64,000 nt of DNA, taken from Paludibacteraceae bacterium (GTDB taxonomy: Bacteria; Bacteroidota; Bacteroidia; Bacteroidales; Paludibacteraceae). The stretch lies in assembly GCA_017478225.1 (NCBI GenBank), contig JAFVDX010000009.1, positions 210,142 to 274,141 on the forward strand. The letters are read 5' to 3'. The notes under the pieces are model-generated. The model had not been told where the DNA came from. It saw nothing but the letters and a program-made list of their open reading frames with translations, and did not search any database. Positions within the stretch are counted from its first letter, which is position 1; every line of letters begins with the position of its first letter. Positions 18,256 through 26,792 of this stretch are shown here, one piece after another. The position numbers and the translations under genes were made by a program.

Positions 18256-18927
18256 GTGAATGATATGGCTATTTTAGTTAAATGCCCCAAATGCAAGTGT
18301 GATATAGAGAACGATAGTTATTTCTGCGACCAATGCGGAGCGGAATTGTATATATGCCCTCAATGTAAGACCTTTGGCAAAGGGAAAAGATGTACATCAT
18401 GTGGAACAGAATTGGTCCGAGCCAAAGATTTTGCCGGTGGTGCACAACCCACACCTGCTTCTCAACCTGTTTCTCAACCTACACCTCAGCCAACCACTCA
18501 ACCTACTTCTCAGCCTGCAACGCAGCCTACAACGCAGGCAACTGAGGTGCCTCAACAAGCATCTAATGCTTATTCGCCTTCTGCCGAGAAAACTATTCGC
18601 CCTGGCGCACCTATGGATAATGCCCAACCACGGCCTCAACCAGGACATATTGTCTGCTACTCTCCGCAACATATAAGGCTCGGTTTGGCAAGCGGAGTGA
18701 TTATAGGTAGGCGTGGTCATTATCCTTCTGTATTCGCAAATTTCGGAGATGTCAGTGGAAACCATGCACGATTAGACCAAATAGGGGCAGAGTGGAAAAT
18801 TACAGACTTGGGCTCAACAAATGGTACATTCCTTAATGGTGCTCAGTTGCAGCCTAATGTAGCGTATAATATGAATGTAGGTGATAAAATAAGATTTTCA
18901 ACCCTTGAATTTGTTGTAGAGGTATGA
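18256..18927 (+). CDS. Zinc-ribbon / FHA phosphothreonine-binding protein
   Basis: A 223-residue protein; the ATG at 18265 (MAILVKCPKC) is an equally good start. Residues 10-49 carry four CxxC knuckles (two zinc ribbons). Residues ~62-100 are a Pro/Gln/Thr-rich linker. T113 sits in EKTIRPG, the same motif as in the kinase N-terminus. Residues ~130-223 are an FHA domain with the conserved GR (151-152), SxxH (S167, H170) and TNG (188-190). FHA domains bind phosphothreonine, so this is the likely reader of kinase phosphorylation, either on the kinase or on its own T113 (as in mycobacterial GarA). Its end overlaps the PP2C gene by 4 bp. Confidence 0.92.
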   Translation: MNDMAILVKCPKCKCDIENDSYFCDQCGAELYICPQCKTFGKGKRCTSCGTELVRAKDFAGGAQPTPASQPVSQPTPQPTTQPTSQPATQPTTQATEVPQQASNAYSPSAEKTIRPGAPMDNAQPRPQPGHIVCYSPQHIRLGLASGVIIGRRGHYPSVFANFGDVSGNHARLDQIGAEWKITDLGSTNGTFLNGAQLQPNVAYNMNVGDKIRFSTLEFVVEV

Positions 18928-19673
18928 TAACAATAAAAGCGATATTGTGTTCCGATATGGGACTTGTAAGACAAAACAACGAAGACATGATTCTGCTTAA
19001 CGGAGAATTGTATCGTGATGAGAGTCTTACTACAGAGTTTAATATAGACGACAACTCTCGGTTTACTGCTATCGTAGCAGACGGAATGGGTGGCCATGAA
19101 GGTGGAGAGTTCGCCTCAGAGTTGGCAACTCAGGCTTTTGACGAACACCTATCGTCATTACCTGCAAACCTATCTTCGCAGCAAGTTATTGAACAAACAA
19201 AACAATGGGCAGTCAAAACCCATGATATGATTAATCAGAAAGGAATAGAACTGCCACAATATATGGGCATGGGAACTACATTCGTAGGCATGTTTTCATA
19301 CGAAGGCAAGGTGTTCTCTATCAATATAGGCGATAGTCGTTTATACCGCTATAGAGAGACTATCCTTAAACAGATAAGTCAGGACCATTCTATGCGTAAT
19401 CTGACAGGTGATATGACTCAGAAATCCAATCTTATATACAACTCGCTTGGCGCAGGAGAAAGCGTCTTTGCCGATGTAGAGGACATGTCTGATAAGATAT
19501 TACCTGACGACCAATACATAATCTGCTCCGATGGATTGTCGGATATGCTATCTGATGATGAAATTGATAGTATCCTTGACAATGGAGGGCTGACACCAGA
19601 ACTTATTGATGCCGCCAAGCGGGCAGGCGGTAAAGACAATGTCTCAGTAATCTCGTTACACTTCCTCCCTTAA
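18924..19673 (+). CDS. PP2C-family Ser/Thr protein phosphatase
   Basis: A 249-residue metal-dependent phosphatase of the PppA/PstP/Stp1 type. All core motifs are intact: SDMGLVRQNNED (metal Asp), VADGMGGHEGGEFAS (metal Asp-Gly), GDSRLYRYR, SDGLSDML (metal Asp) and KDNVSVI (metal Asp). There is no membrane segment, so it acts in the cytoplasm. Its ATG overlaps the FHA stop (ATGA). It is expected to reverse the phosphorylation made by the kinase at 11341. Last gene of the operon. Confidence 0.95.
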   Translation: MITIKAILCSDMGLVRQNNEDMILLNGELYRDESLTTEFNIDDNSRFTAIVADGMGGHEGGEFASELATQAFDEHLSSLPANLSSQQVIEQTKQWAVKTHDMINQKGIELPQYMGMGTTFVGMFSYEGKVFSINIGDSRLYRYRETILKQISQDHSMRNLTGDMTQKSNLIYNSLGAGESVFADVEDMSDKILPDDQYIICSDGLSDMLSDDEIDSILDNGGLTPELIDAAKRAGGKDNVSVISLHFLP

Positions 19674-19779
19674 AAACCAAGAGGTCTAATAATCACATAG
19701 ATAAAAGTGATATTATATATTATTACTGACCGATAAACTTTAGCCTATAAGTCTAAATGTTTTTGTCCTTCTATTTACA

Positions 19780-20910
19780 CTAACTGCAAAAGTTAGTAGC
19801 AATCAGTTGACAAATTTGTCTGACTTCATCTGTTGTCAAGTCATAATACATAGGAAGGCGCACAAGTGTGTCTTGATATCTGTCGCACTCAGGCAACTCA
19901 CGACCATCGTGTTTGTCTTTATAATACTGACTGGAATGAAGGCTAAGATAGTGGAAAACAGCAAGAACACCATTGTCCTTCAGATATTTAATGAGTTCCG
20001 TTCGCTCATCCAAACTATTACATACAAGATAGAACATGTGGGCATTGTTAGTTGCATATTGAGGAATGTCAGGCAAACGGAAGCAACCTTTCTCAGCAAG
20101 CGGTTTTAGCAACTCGTAATATGTTTGCCACAGTAGTTTCCGCTTTTGCTGAATGTCGTCAAGGTTCTCAAGTTGTGCGCAAAGGAAAGCGGCGTTTATC
20201 TCTGCCGGCAGAAAACTTGAACCCATATCCACCCAACCATACTTGTTTACTGCACCGCGGAAGAACTCAGCGCGGTTAGTACCCTTTTCCCAAATAATCT
20301 CAGCACGACGCACAAAACGCTCGTCATTAACGACCAGCAAACCACCCTCGCCACCGGCGGTGATGTTCTTTGTCTCGTGAAAACTGAAAGCGGCAAGATG
20401 ACCTATAGCCCCTAATGGTTTGTGCTTGTAATATGAGTCAATGGCTTGAGCCGCATCTTCAACGACAAGCAGGTTATGCTTCTCAGCGATATCCATTATC
20501 GCATCCATATCGCAAGCCACACCTGCGTAATGCACTGTCACAATAACTTTGGTGCTGGGAGTGATGAGCGCTTCCAGCGTCTCGGCATCTAAGTTCGGAT
20601 TGCGTTTCATTGAGTCGGCAAACACTACTTTTGCTCCTTCGTGCAAGAAAGCAAGGGCGGTTGAGACAAAAGTATATGACGGCACTATCACTTCGTCGCC
20701 GGGTTGCAGCCCACAAAGCATGGCGCACATCTCAAGAGCATCCGTGCCACTTGTCGTAAGCAGACATTTATGGAAACCATATCGTTGCTCGAAGAACTGT
20801 TGACAACGCTTAGTGAACTCACCGTTGCCACTTAACTTGCCGTTATACACAGCTTGATACATATAATGCGCCTCCTTACCCGTGAGGTGCGGTTTGTTAA
20901 AAGGAATCAT
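19780..20910 (-). CDS. rffA: dTDP-4-amino-4,6-dideoxygalactose transaminase (WecE/RffA-like)
   Basis: A 376-residue PLP aminotransferase of the DegT/DnrJ/EryC1 family that makes dTDP-Fuc4N from dTDP-4-keto-6-deoxyglucose and glutamate. It starts MIPFNKPHLTGKE like WecE. The PLP Lys is K181 in SFHETKNITAGGEGG, and the cofactor-phosphate region is TSGTDALEM. Length matches E. coli WecE. It is the last gene of the glycan locus; a WecD-like acetyltransferase lies at 26.1 kb, so together they point to Fuc4NAc. No dTDP-glucose synthesis genes are in the window. Confidence 0.9.
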   Translation of the reverse strand: MIPFNKPHLTGKEAHYMYQAVYNGKLSGNGEFTKRCQQFFEQRYGFHKCLLTTSGTDALEMCAMLCGLQPGDEVIVPSYTFVSTALAFLHEGAKVVFADSMKRNPNLDAETLEALITPSTKVIVTVHYAGVACDMDAIMDIAEKHNLLVVEDAAQAIDSYYKHKPLGAIGHLAAFSFHETKNITAGGEGGLLVVNDERFVRRAEIIWEKGTNRAEFFRGAVNKYGWVDMGSSFLPAEINAAFLCAQLENLDDIQQKRKLLWQTYYELLKPLAEKGCFRLPDIPQYATNNAHMFYLVCNSLDERTELIKYLKDNGVLAVFHYLSLHSSQYYKDKHDGRELPECDRYQDTLVRLPMYYDLTTDEVRQICQLIATNFCS

Positions 20911-21040
20911 AGACTATTGTTTTGTATTTATTAGAGTTAATTTATATGTGTATGGCAATCGCATTTTATATTTTTTTTGTTTTAGATAATAATAAATTAT
21001 ATTTTTAAATATGAGAACATGGTTTACAAATTTCAGTATA

Positions 21041-22462
21041 TCAATAATATATGTTTATATTTGCGAAAGTTTCTTTAGCATTACAATCGTTTTTCGGTGC
21101 GCCATAATATGTTGACCAAATAACACAGGTACTATCTTCCAAATTTTTTATATCCTCACATTGTGTTATTCTATCTATCCGAAAATCAACATCTCGCATA
21201 TCTAATCTCATCATGTTTTGTAATATCAGATATTGATATTCAGCCCAAATTATATCCCATTTGTCTAAATTTTCAATATTATTTGGTTCTATCACAAATA
21301 ACCTATATCCAGCATTTTTCATTTTCACTAGGCGTTGTGCAACAGGAAAATCATGTAACCTACTTTCATGATGTTTTTTTATTTGATTAGGTACTTTGTA
21401 TGTATAGAATAATGCTAATAACATACTTATAATGAATGTTGGAAGTTCTCTAATGTATAAAATCATGAAATACATTATTGCTGGAATCATTAAAAATATA
21501 GAAGTAAGATAGTAATGCCCTGTAGGAAGTTTCAATACTACATTTCCAATAAATGCGGCGCAACCTGCAAAAAGAATAGAGTCAAAAAACAAATGAAGAT
21601 TTTCGCTTTTCCAACATAACATTATAAATCGTACGAATGCAATAATAAAACCTAAAATTGCCATTTTTTGGCTGCGTAACATAGCAAAAAATATCACGAC
21701 TCTATTCATATTTTCGACATCAGTGGGATGGTAAACAGTAATGGTGTTACGATATACCAAGAAATAATATAACAATAAGAATAATAATGAATTTGCGAGT
21801 GATATGATATAGCAGTATACTTTCTTAGTTGACGATAGTAATTTGTATGAGAATATCAAAGGCGTTAATCCATATACCATAAACATTCCGAAATTAGGCT
21901 CACTCATATATGTGAGATACAATACGGCAATTATGTTAACAATAAAATATGAAAGTTTCTCTGACCTCCAAAATTCATAACCTGTCCATATAAATATGAG
22001 CAATAAGAATTGCGAGAATCCACCTCCATATGTAAAATCAAGAAAATACTTCTCATATATTCTTGAAACATACATAATTGTAAAACACAGTGCAATCCAT
22101 GGAAACATTTTGCTAGGTTTGAAATTGTCATACAAGATTTTCTGTAAGAACAAGAATAACAAAAGAGGAAAAATCATCAATTGTATGGCATCGCGAGCAT
22201 ACAACATTTTTGCGGAAACTCCATTAGGTGATAAAAATAATAGAAGATTGTTATGCTGTTGACCCAATGGACAAAATCTTCCATCAGATGGACGAAAATT
22301 TTCGCTTATAGGGAATGGTTTACCTATAGCAACTGAGCTGATATACATGTTGTTGTCACCTATTATCCAGTTGGCATTGTGATAAGTATAATATGCCAAA
22401 ACTAAAGAATACAATAAAATGACTACTACTGGTAAAAGATTGTTTACTTTAGACTGTTTCAT
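21041..22462 (-). CDS. Polytopic membrane protein of the glycan locus (GT-C- or polymerase-like)
   Basis: A 473-residue protein with about ten hydrophobic helices spread from residue 8 to ~370, then a soluble C-terminal ~95 residues. I do not recognise a named family. The first outer loop contains IIGDNNMY, an acidic position where GT-C glycosyltransferases often carry a catalytic Asp, but this is only suggestive. The gene is markedly more A+T rich than rffA or the GT2 gene, typical of O-antigen polymerase or glycosyltransferase genes acquired by transfer. It lies 4 bp downstream of a small EamA-like flippase gene, so the two probably act together. Confidence 0.6.
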   Translation of the reverse strand: MKQSKVNNLLPVVVILLYSLVLAYYTYHNANWIIGDNNMYISSVAIGKPFPISENFRPSDGRFCPLGQQHNNLLLFLSPNGVSAKMLYARDAIQLMIFPLLLFLFLQKILYDNFKPSKMFPWIALCFTIMYVSRIYEKYFLDFTYGGGFSQFLLLIFIWTGYEFWRSEKLSYFIVNIIAVLYLTYMSEPNFGMFMVYGLTPLIFSYKLLSSTKKVYCYIISLANSLLFLLLYYFLVYRNTITVYHPTDVENMNRVVIFFAMLRSQKMAILGFIIAFVRFIMLCWKSENLHLFFDSILFAGCAAFIGNVVLKLPTGHYYLTSIFLMIPAIMYFMILYIRELPTFIISMLLALFYTYKVPNQIKKHHESRLHDFPVAQRLVKMKNAGYRLFVIEPNNIENLDKWDIIWAEYQYLILQNMMRLDMRDVDFRIDRITQCEDIKNLEDSTCVIWSTYYGAPKNDCNAKETFANINIYY

Positions 22463-22466
22463 GTTT

Positions 22467-22799
22467 TTATATGAAAAATATTATTATTCCTATTATTATC
22501 ACCACTATCGCACCGACTTTACGCCAAGTGATGTTCTCTTTAAACAGCACAAACGCCAAGCATGGCACAAAGAGGTACGATAGGGATTCTATTGTGCTTA
22601 TCTCTTTCACTTGTACGCCGCGGCTCATGCAGAAGATGTTGAGAACCAGACTCCCAGCCATGATAGCATAACCGCCTATGACCCATGGATTGAGGTATTG
22701 ACGCCAAAATCCGACATAGTTCTTCCGTGCTCCCTGTTTCAAGAGCATCTGCGCTAACGCGGCGGCAAAGACAGATAATATTACTAATGCATAATACAT
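22467..22799 (-). CDS. Small EamA/SMR-type membrane protein, ArnE-like flippase subunit
   Basis: A 110-residue protein of four membrane helices. It has the motif pattern of the ArnE/ArnF branch of the drug/metabolite transporter superfamily: LAQMLLKQGAR in helix 1, VKEISTIESLSYLFVP before helix 3 and LFKENITWRKVGAIVVIIIG in helix 4. ArnE and ArnF flip undecaprenyl-phosphate-linked aminoarabinose. Here the analogous load would be an undecaprenyl-phosphate sugar made by the GT2 at 26.8 kb. It lies just upstream of a polytopic membrane gene; a similar flippase gene is at 24561. Confidence 0.75.
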   Translation of the reverse strand: MYYALVILSVFAAALAQMLLKQGARKNYVGFWRQYLNPWVIGGYAIMAGSLVLNIFCMSRGVQVKEISTIESLSYLFVPCLAFVLFKENITWRKVGAIVVIIIGIIIFFI

Positions 22800-22869
22800 T
22801 TCTATTTTGTGTTAACAATTGTCAATATAACGATATAATGTCATTTCTATACAGGATTTATCGCATAAC

Positions 22870-22907
22870 AAAAAGCGGCAAATCGCATATTGGATTTACC
22901 GCTTTTT
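22870..22907 (-). terminator. Terminator of the AAA+/DUF4143 gene
   Basis: Arms 22870-22884 and 22893-22907 (AAAAAGCGG...CCGCTTTTT) pair nearly perfectly around an 8-nt loop. The flanking A and T runs make it usable on both strands. It lies 29 bp beyond the stop of the AAA+ gene and before the flippase gene. Confidence 0.8.
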
Positions 22908-22935
22908 GAATGGCTATCGCTATGATATATAAGTC

Positions 22936-24135
22936 TTAATACAAAAAGCCAATTGCCCAAATGGGAAGTTTATTGCCTATGGCTGTTTCTATGTTATCTG
23001 CCAAAATGTACGAATTGGGTAAATTAGCTATTTGAGAGAAATTTTTGTCTTCTCCGCCGACTTCGATGATGTATTTATTATCTACAAAGAAATCCCCTTG
23101 GTTTTTCATGAACTCTACTTTGTGCTTGGTAGATAATTGGTTAACGACAAAGGTTTCCCGAACCGTTCCTATCTTGATTGGAGTAGTTGCCCATGCATAC
23201 AGCATATTCGGGTTGTCAATATATATCTTGTCGGGCTTCTGAAGGCGCTTGACATTCACTAAATCGCTATACAGTAATTGTAGTAATTTAGCCTTTCCCA
23301 TATAGTTGAGATAAGCGATCACAGTATCGCGCTTCACCCCACTTTGTACAGACATCTTAGAAATGTCCACTTGGAATGGTTCGCTGGCGCATAACATGGT
23401 CATAAGAGATTTTATCTTGCGTGTATTTGCAACATCTACATTGCATATTCTTGGCAATTCATCATCTATAGTATGATTTATCACCTGCTGAATAGCAGTG
23501 TAGTAATCTATCTCATTCTCAAGATAATAAGGATAGTAGCCATATTTTATGTATTCATGGAAAAGGGCAACAGGGCGTCCTAATTGATTCATGTTCTGAA
23601 TCAGCGGAGCAGGATTTGCAAGCACTTTCTCTAATTGGTAAATAGGCATCTCTATTCCTTTATAGAAATGCAGGAACTCCCGGAAACTCAGTCCTTGGAT
23701 GTCATGATTGATGCAACGACGGCTTAGATCGGCATCTCCTTCCATCAGGCTGAGCAGGCTGCTTCCGCTGATAACCACTCTGAGCGAGGGATAGAAATCG
23801 TAAATCTCCTTAATCTCACGACTCCAGTTATTGTACTTATGGATTTCATCTATAAAGAGGTGTTTGCCTCCGCGCAGATAAAACTGTTCGGTCAATTCAA
23901 GCAAGGTATGGGCCGAGAAATAACTATCATCACACGACACATAAAGCACCTGCCGATCCATGAACTCGTAATGCTGCTTGATGTATTGGCACATCATGGT
24001 CGATTTGCCAACACCTTTTGGACCACGAATAGATAACAATCGCGCGTTCCAATTGATAGTTTGTGCCCACTGACGCACGATTTGCATCGGCGTAATTTCC
24101 ATTAATCGGTCATGCTTCAAAAATAGAGAATCCAT
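22936..24135 (-). CDS. AAA+ ATPase with C-terminal DUF4143-type domain
   Basis: A 399-residue protein of a family abundant and mobile in Bacteroidota. Walker A is RGPKGVGKST (residues ~37-46), Walker B HLFIDEIHKY (~92-101) and sensor 1 VVISGSSLL. The C-terminal half has the winged-helix / nuclease-like layout of the DUF4143 group (SVQSGVKRDTVIAYLNYMGK ... FVVNQLSTKHKVEFMKNQGD...FFVDNKYIIEVGG). The cellular role of the family is not established. It has its own promoter and terminator and interrupts the glycan locus, consistent with a later insertion. Confidence 0.85.
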   Translation of the reverse strand: MDSLFLKHDRLMEITPMQIVRQWAQTINWNARLLSIRGPKGVGKSTMMCQYIKQHYEFMDRQVLYVSCDDSYFSAHTLLELTEQFYLRGGKHLFIDEIHKYNNWSREIKEIYDFYPSLRVVISGSSLLSLMEGDADLSRRCINHDIQGLSFREFLHFYKGIEMPIYQLEKVLANPAPLIQNMNQLGRPVALFHEYIKYGYYPYYLENEIDYYTAIQQVINHTIDDELPRICNVDVANTRKIKSLMTMLCASEPFQVDISKMSVQSGVKRDTVIAYLNYMGKAKLLQLLYSDLVNVKRLQKPDKIYIDNPNMLYAWATTPIKIGTVRETFVVNQLSTKHKVEFMKNQGDFFVDNKYIIEVGGEDKNFSQIANLPNSYILADNIETAIGNKLPIWAIGFLY

Positions 24136-24222
24136 ACATTTGTCCTATTAAAAGGTTATTTTATAAAGTGATTTGCCCTTTTAAACGGGCAAAATTGCAT
24201 TTATTTTGTCCAATTGACAGTG

Positions 24223-24254
24223 CAAAATTACTGTTTTTTTGCGATATATACAAA
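24223..24254 (-). promoter_or_regulatory. Promoter of the AAA+/DUF4143 gene
   Basis: On the minus strand TTTG (24254-24251) and TAATTTTG (24230-24223) are 20 bp apart, a full match to the Bacteroidota promoter. It gives a leader of ~80 nt before the ATG at 24135. Confidence 0.75.
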
Positions 24255-24560
24255 TATATTTTACTTTTTACGGTAAATCCAATATGTCAAAGACCACATT
24301 TTATCACAGACACATCGTGTCGTGAATAGTATTTTACAAATGGATGTCTATGCTTGCATATGCATTCCATTGGTAAAATGGTATTCGGGCGATAGCCTTG
24401 ATAAAATTTGCAAAGCCTCCCCTAATTATATTCGGAGGAATTGCAAAGCAAGGCGGAGTCCGAATATGTCAAAGACCACATTTATTTACCATTTCTCATC
24501 TCCCTACGGTCGAACGATCTGCTTCGCCGTATGGGTCATTTACCATGTACCATCTGGTAA
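24255..24560. repeat. Non-coding stretch with a 21-bp direct repeat and an inverted repeat
   Basis: No gene is supported here. An exact 21-bp direct repeat occurs at 24281-24301 and 24463-24483 (core AATATGTCAAAGACCACATT). A 9-bp inverted repeat, ATATTCGGA (24428-24436) and TCCGAATAT (24459-24467), abuts the second copy. The stretch lies at the upstream edge of the AAA+ cassette and may be a scar of insertion. Confidence 0.75.
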
Positions 24561-24896
24561 TTATTCTTTTGCATAGAGCGCGATGCCTGTGATGATCACG
24601 CACGCACCGAGTATGTTGTTGAGCGTAATTTGTTCGCCGAAAAGCATCCAAGCCAGCAATATGATAAAAATGAGGCTTGTGCCCTTGAACATATACGCCG
24701 TACTGAGTTCTACGCGTTTCAATATCTGCTGCCATCCTATCGCATAGGCTCCCATGACACCTATTGCGCCGGCTAATCCAAGGCAATAGGATAAAGACAT
24801 GAACTCCTGTTGCGAGGCATACTTGGTAAACAGCGTCACACATGCATACAAGAGATTGATGCCGATGAGGGAAGAATATGTAACGAGTCTATTCAT
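24561..24896 (-). CDS. Second small EamA/SMR-type membrane protein
   Basis: A 111-residue, four-helix protein of the same general type as the one at 22467 but clearly diverged: helix 1 LLYACVTLFTKYASQ, then RVELSTAYMFKGTSLIFIIL and WMLFGEQITLNNILGACVII. ArnE/ArnF-type flippases work as heterodimers of ~110- and ~128-residue subunits, so the two small proteins may be partners, or each may serve its neighbouring membrane protein. It lies 56 bp downstream of the polytopic gene at 24953. Confidence 0.72.
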   Translation of the reverse strand: MNRLVTYSSLIGINLLYACVTLFTKYASQQEFMSLSYCLGLAGAIGVMGAYAIGWQQILKRVELSTAYMFKGTSLIFIILLAWMLFGEQITLNNILGACVIITGIALYAKE

Positions 24897-24952
24897 TATA
24901 ACTTAACAGTAATTTTCAGTTATTATGAACCTTGCCAAGTATATTAAGCCCA

Positions 24953-26077
24953 TTAATACATGTAAACCAAAGAAACATAGCATAATTTTTCGCGAATACC
25001 CCACCCATGACAAAGCAGCATGCTCTTCGTTGCACGTATGGTGGTTTTCAATATATAGAGGTACACAAACCACATAGCAGCAATGGCTTGCCAATTAAAG
25101 TTTCCATGCGCAGCACGCGGTCCGGTTTCCTTGCAACACCACATCATTCCTATGCCACAGATAGCCATGATTAGAACAAACCAAAATTCTCTATCCTTAT
25201 ATATATCGCGTGCATATAAGATTAGGAACAATAATGGAAGGGACATTGAAACGACTAAATATAAGCCATGCGATTTCCAAAAATCTATAGTGAATAATTG
25301 CATTATATCAATCACTACACCGCTGCCATCATTGCCTCCATTATAATAAATAGTCATATATTCGTAAATCAAGCATAACCCTCCGGCTAATAAAGGTAAT
25401 AGTGATTTGAAGAATTCCTTCTTAATTCCATACCTATTTAGAATGATAATTGGGTATGCAATGACATAAACGAAATAGAAACTGGGCTTGACTAATACGC
25501 TTAATACAAGAAATAATGTAATATATTTATTACGGGTTTCAGAGTATTCCTCAAATTGTTTCACTGACCACAAATAACATGCAATAGCAAATGGCATCAT
25601 ACATAATATTGTGGAATTATGCCATACGTTTGGTACATAATAACCGAGGTACAAGTTATCTGATGATATGAAAATTACAAGTGGCTTGAGGTAACACTTA
25701 AGAGGAATGATATATACAAACAGCATAGCAAAAGAAGCCAATTTTGCAGTTTTCGCTGTTGTCCATTCCGAGAATGCATTTCTCACTAATACATACTTTG
25801 CAGTATTAGCCAACGAAATAAGCAGAACAAGTGCCGCTCTCATGGGATATTTATATCCCGTAAAAAACGTTAGTACGTTAACCAAGAAATACATTAAGAA
25901 ATTAGTAGAGAACAAACGGTGTTCTTCTAACATCTCATTTGCAATATTAACATGCTCCCATAAATCACTTTTCCATTTAATGACAAACATGATATATGAA
26001 AACACACAAAGCATAAATACAAAGATGCCTATCGCATCCAAGTTCTTGCGTATTATATCTTTTATTCTATCTTTCAT
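24953..26077 (-). CDS. Polytopic membrane protein of the glycan locus (possible GT-C glycosyltransferase)
   Basis: A 374-residue protein with about nine or ten membrane helices and a short basic N-terminus. The first outer loop reads KWKSDLWEHV, an acidic segment in the place of the catalytic Asp of GT-C enzymes, so transfer of a lipid-linked sugar to a surface glycan is plausible but not shown. A strict family could not be assigned. The C-terminus is basic (RATKSMLLCHGWGIREK). It is A+T rich and starts 16 bp after the end of the acetyltransferase gene. Confidence 0.6.
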   Translation of the reverse strand: MKDRIKDIIRKNLDAIGIFVFMLCVFSYIMFVIKWKSDLWEHVNIANEMLEEHRLFSTNFLMYFLVNVLTFFTGYKYPMRAALVLLISLANTAKYVLVRNAFSEWTTAKTAKLASFAMLFVYIIPLKCYLKPLVIFISSDNLYLGYYVPNVWHNSTILCMMPFAIACYLWSVKQFEEYSETRNKYITLFLVLSVLVKPSFYFVYVIAYPIIILNRYGIKKEFFKSLLPLLAGGLCLIYEYMTIYYNGGNDGSGVVIDIMQLFTIDFWKSHGLYLVVSMSLPLLFLILYARDIYKDREFWFVLIMAICGIGMMWCCKETGPRAAHGNFNWQAIAAMWFVYLYILKTTIRATKSMLLCHGWGIREKLCYVSLVYMY

Positions 26078-26093
26078 ACTATTGTATATTTAT

Positions 26094-26792
26094 TTACAGC
26101 CACCAGTGATAGATCGGGATAATGGAATGCAGGACAAAGCCGTTTTTCTCATACCAACGGCACGCATCGGTATTGGCTTTCTGTGTCGGAACTTCGAGTG
26201 TCTTTATACCGCGTTCGAATAGGTAGCCGTCCAAAGTGGACATGATTTTGCCACCAATGCCTTGGTGATGCACATCTGTATCGACGGCAACTAATCCGAT
26301 GTGCCCCAACTCGCCGGTATGGTCAATAGTAATCATTCCTTTTGCTGTTCCTTGTGCATCTTGGTAAATCAAGATTTGCTTGTTTGTTCCTTCTTTCGGG
26401 CACGCGTTTTCAATCCAACGGGTATAAAGCCTCTCATAGCAACCTTTGGAAAGCCGCTCGTCCAATTTGAAACGAGAATAACCTCCGCTAACCAATGCTA
26501 ACCGATATAAGTCTTCATTCGGTTGTGTATCTTTGTAAAACGAGATTTCCGGGAATTGTTTGCGCGGTTCGCAGGGCTTGCTATACAGGATTTTCTCATC
26601 AACCAGCCGCACGCCTTCAGCAGAAAAACCTACATTATTGGGATCAAAGATGTATAGCAGGTCAAATTGCAGCTTTAAGTTTTCCTGTTGCTTCGTCAAC
26701 TCGATTGTATCCTCGGCGGTTTGTAAATCTACTCGACCGATACGCAAACCGAAGAAGTCAGAATCCCATTGTAAAGTTCGTATATCCATCAT
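26094..26792 (-). CDS. GNAT acetyltransferase, WecD/RffC-like (dTDP-Fuc4N acetylation)
   Basis: I choose the start at 26792 because its ATG overlaps the stop of the GT2 gene as ATGA, which gives 232 residues; the 26804 start would extend further into that gene. The N-terminal LQWDSDFFGLRIGRV is a hallmark of dTDP-fucosamine acetyltransferase (WecD). The GNAT acetyl-CoA site is in HIGLVAVDTDVHHQGIGGKI. The C-terminal DACRWYEKNGF is the usual GNAT motif B. The partner WecE-like transaminase is at 19780. The pair should give dTDP-Fuc4NAc or a related 4-acetamido sugar. Confidence 0.82.
   Translation of the reverse strand: MMDIRTLQWDSDFFGLRIGRVDLQTAEDTIELTKQQENLKLQFDLLYIFDPNNVGFSAEGVRLVDEKILYSKPCEPRKQFPEISFYKDTQPNEDLYRLALVSGGYSRFKLDERLSKGCYERLYTRWIENACPKEGTNKQILIYQDAQGTAKGMITIDHTGELGHIGLVAVDTDVHHQGIGGKIMSTLDGYLFERGIKTLEVPTQKANTDACRWYEKNGFVLHSIIPIYHWWL

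Noticed and set aside
10397..19673. Type VI or ESX secretion locus
   Set aside because: Kinase, phosphatase, FHA and EccA-like AAA+ genes fit in part, but no sheath, VgrG, TssJLM, EccC or WXG100 genes are seen.
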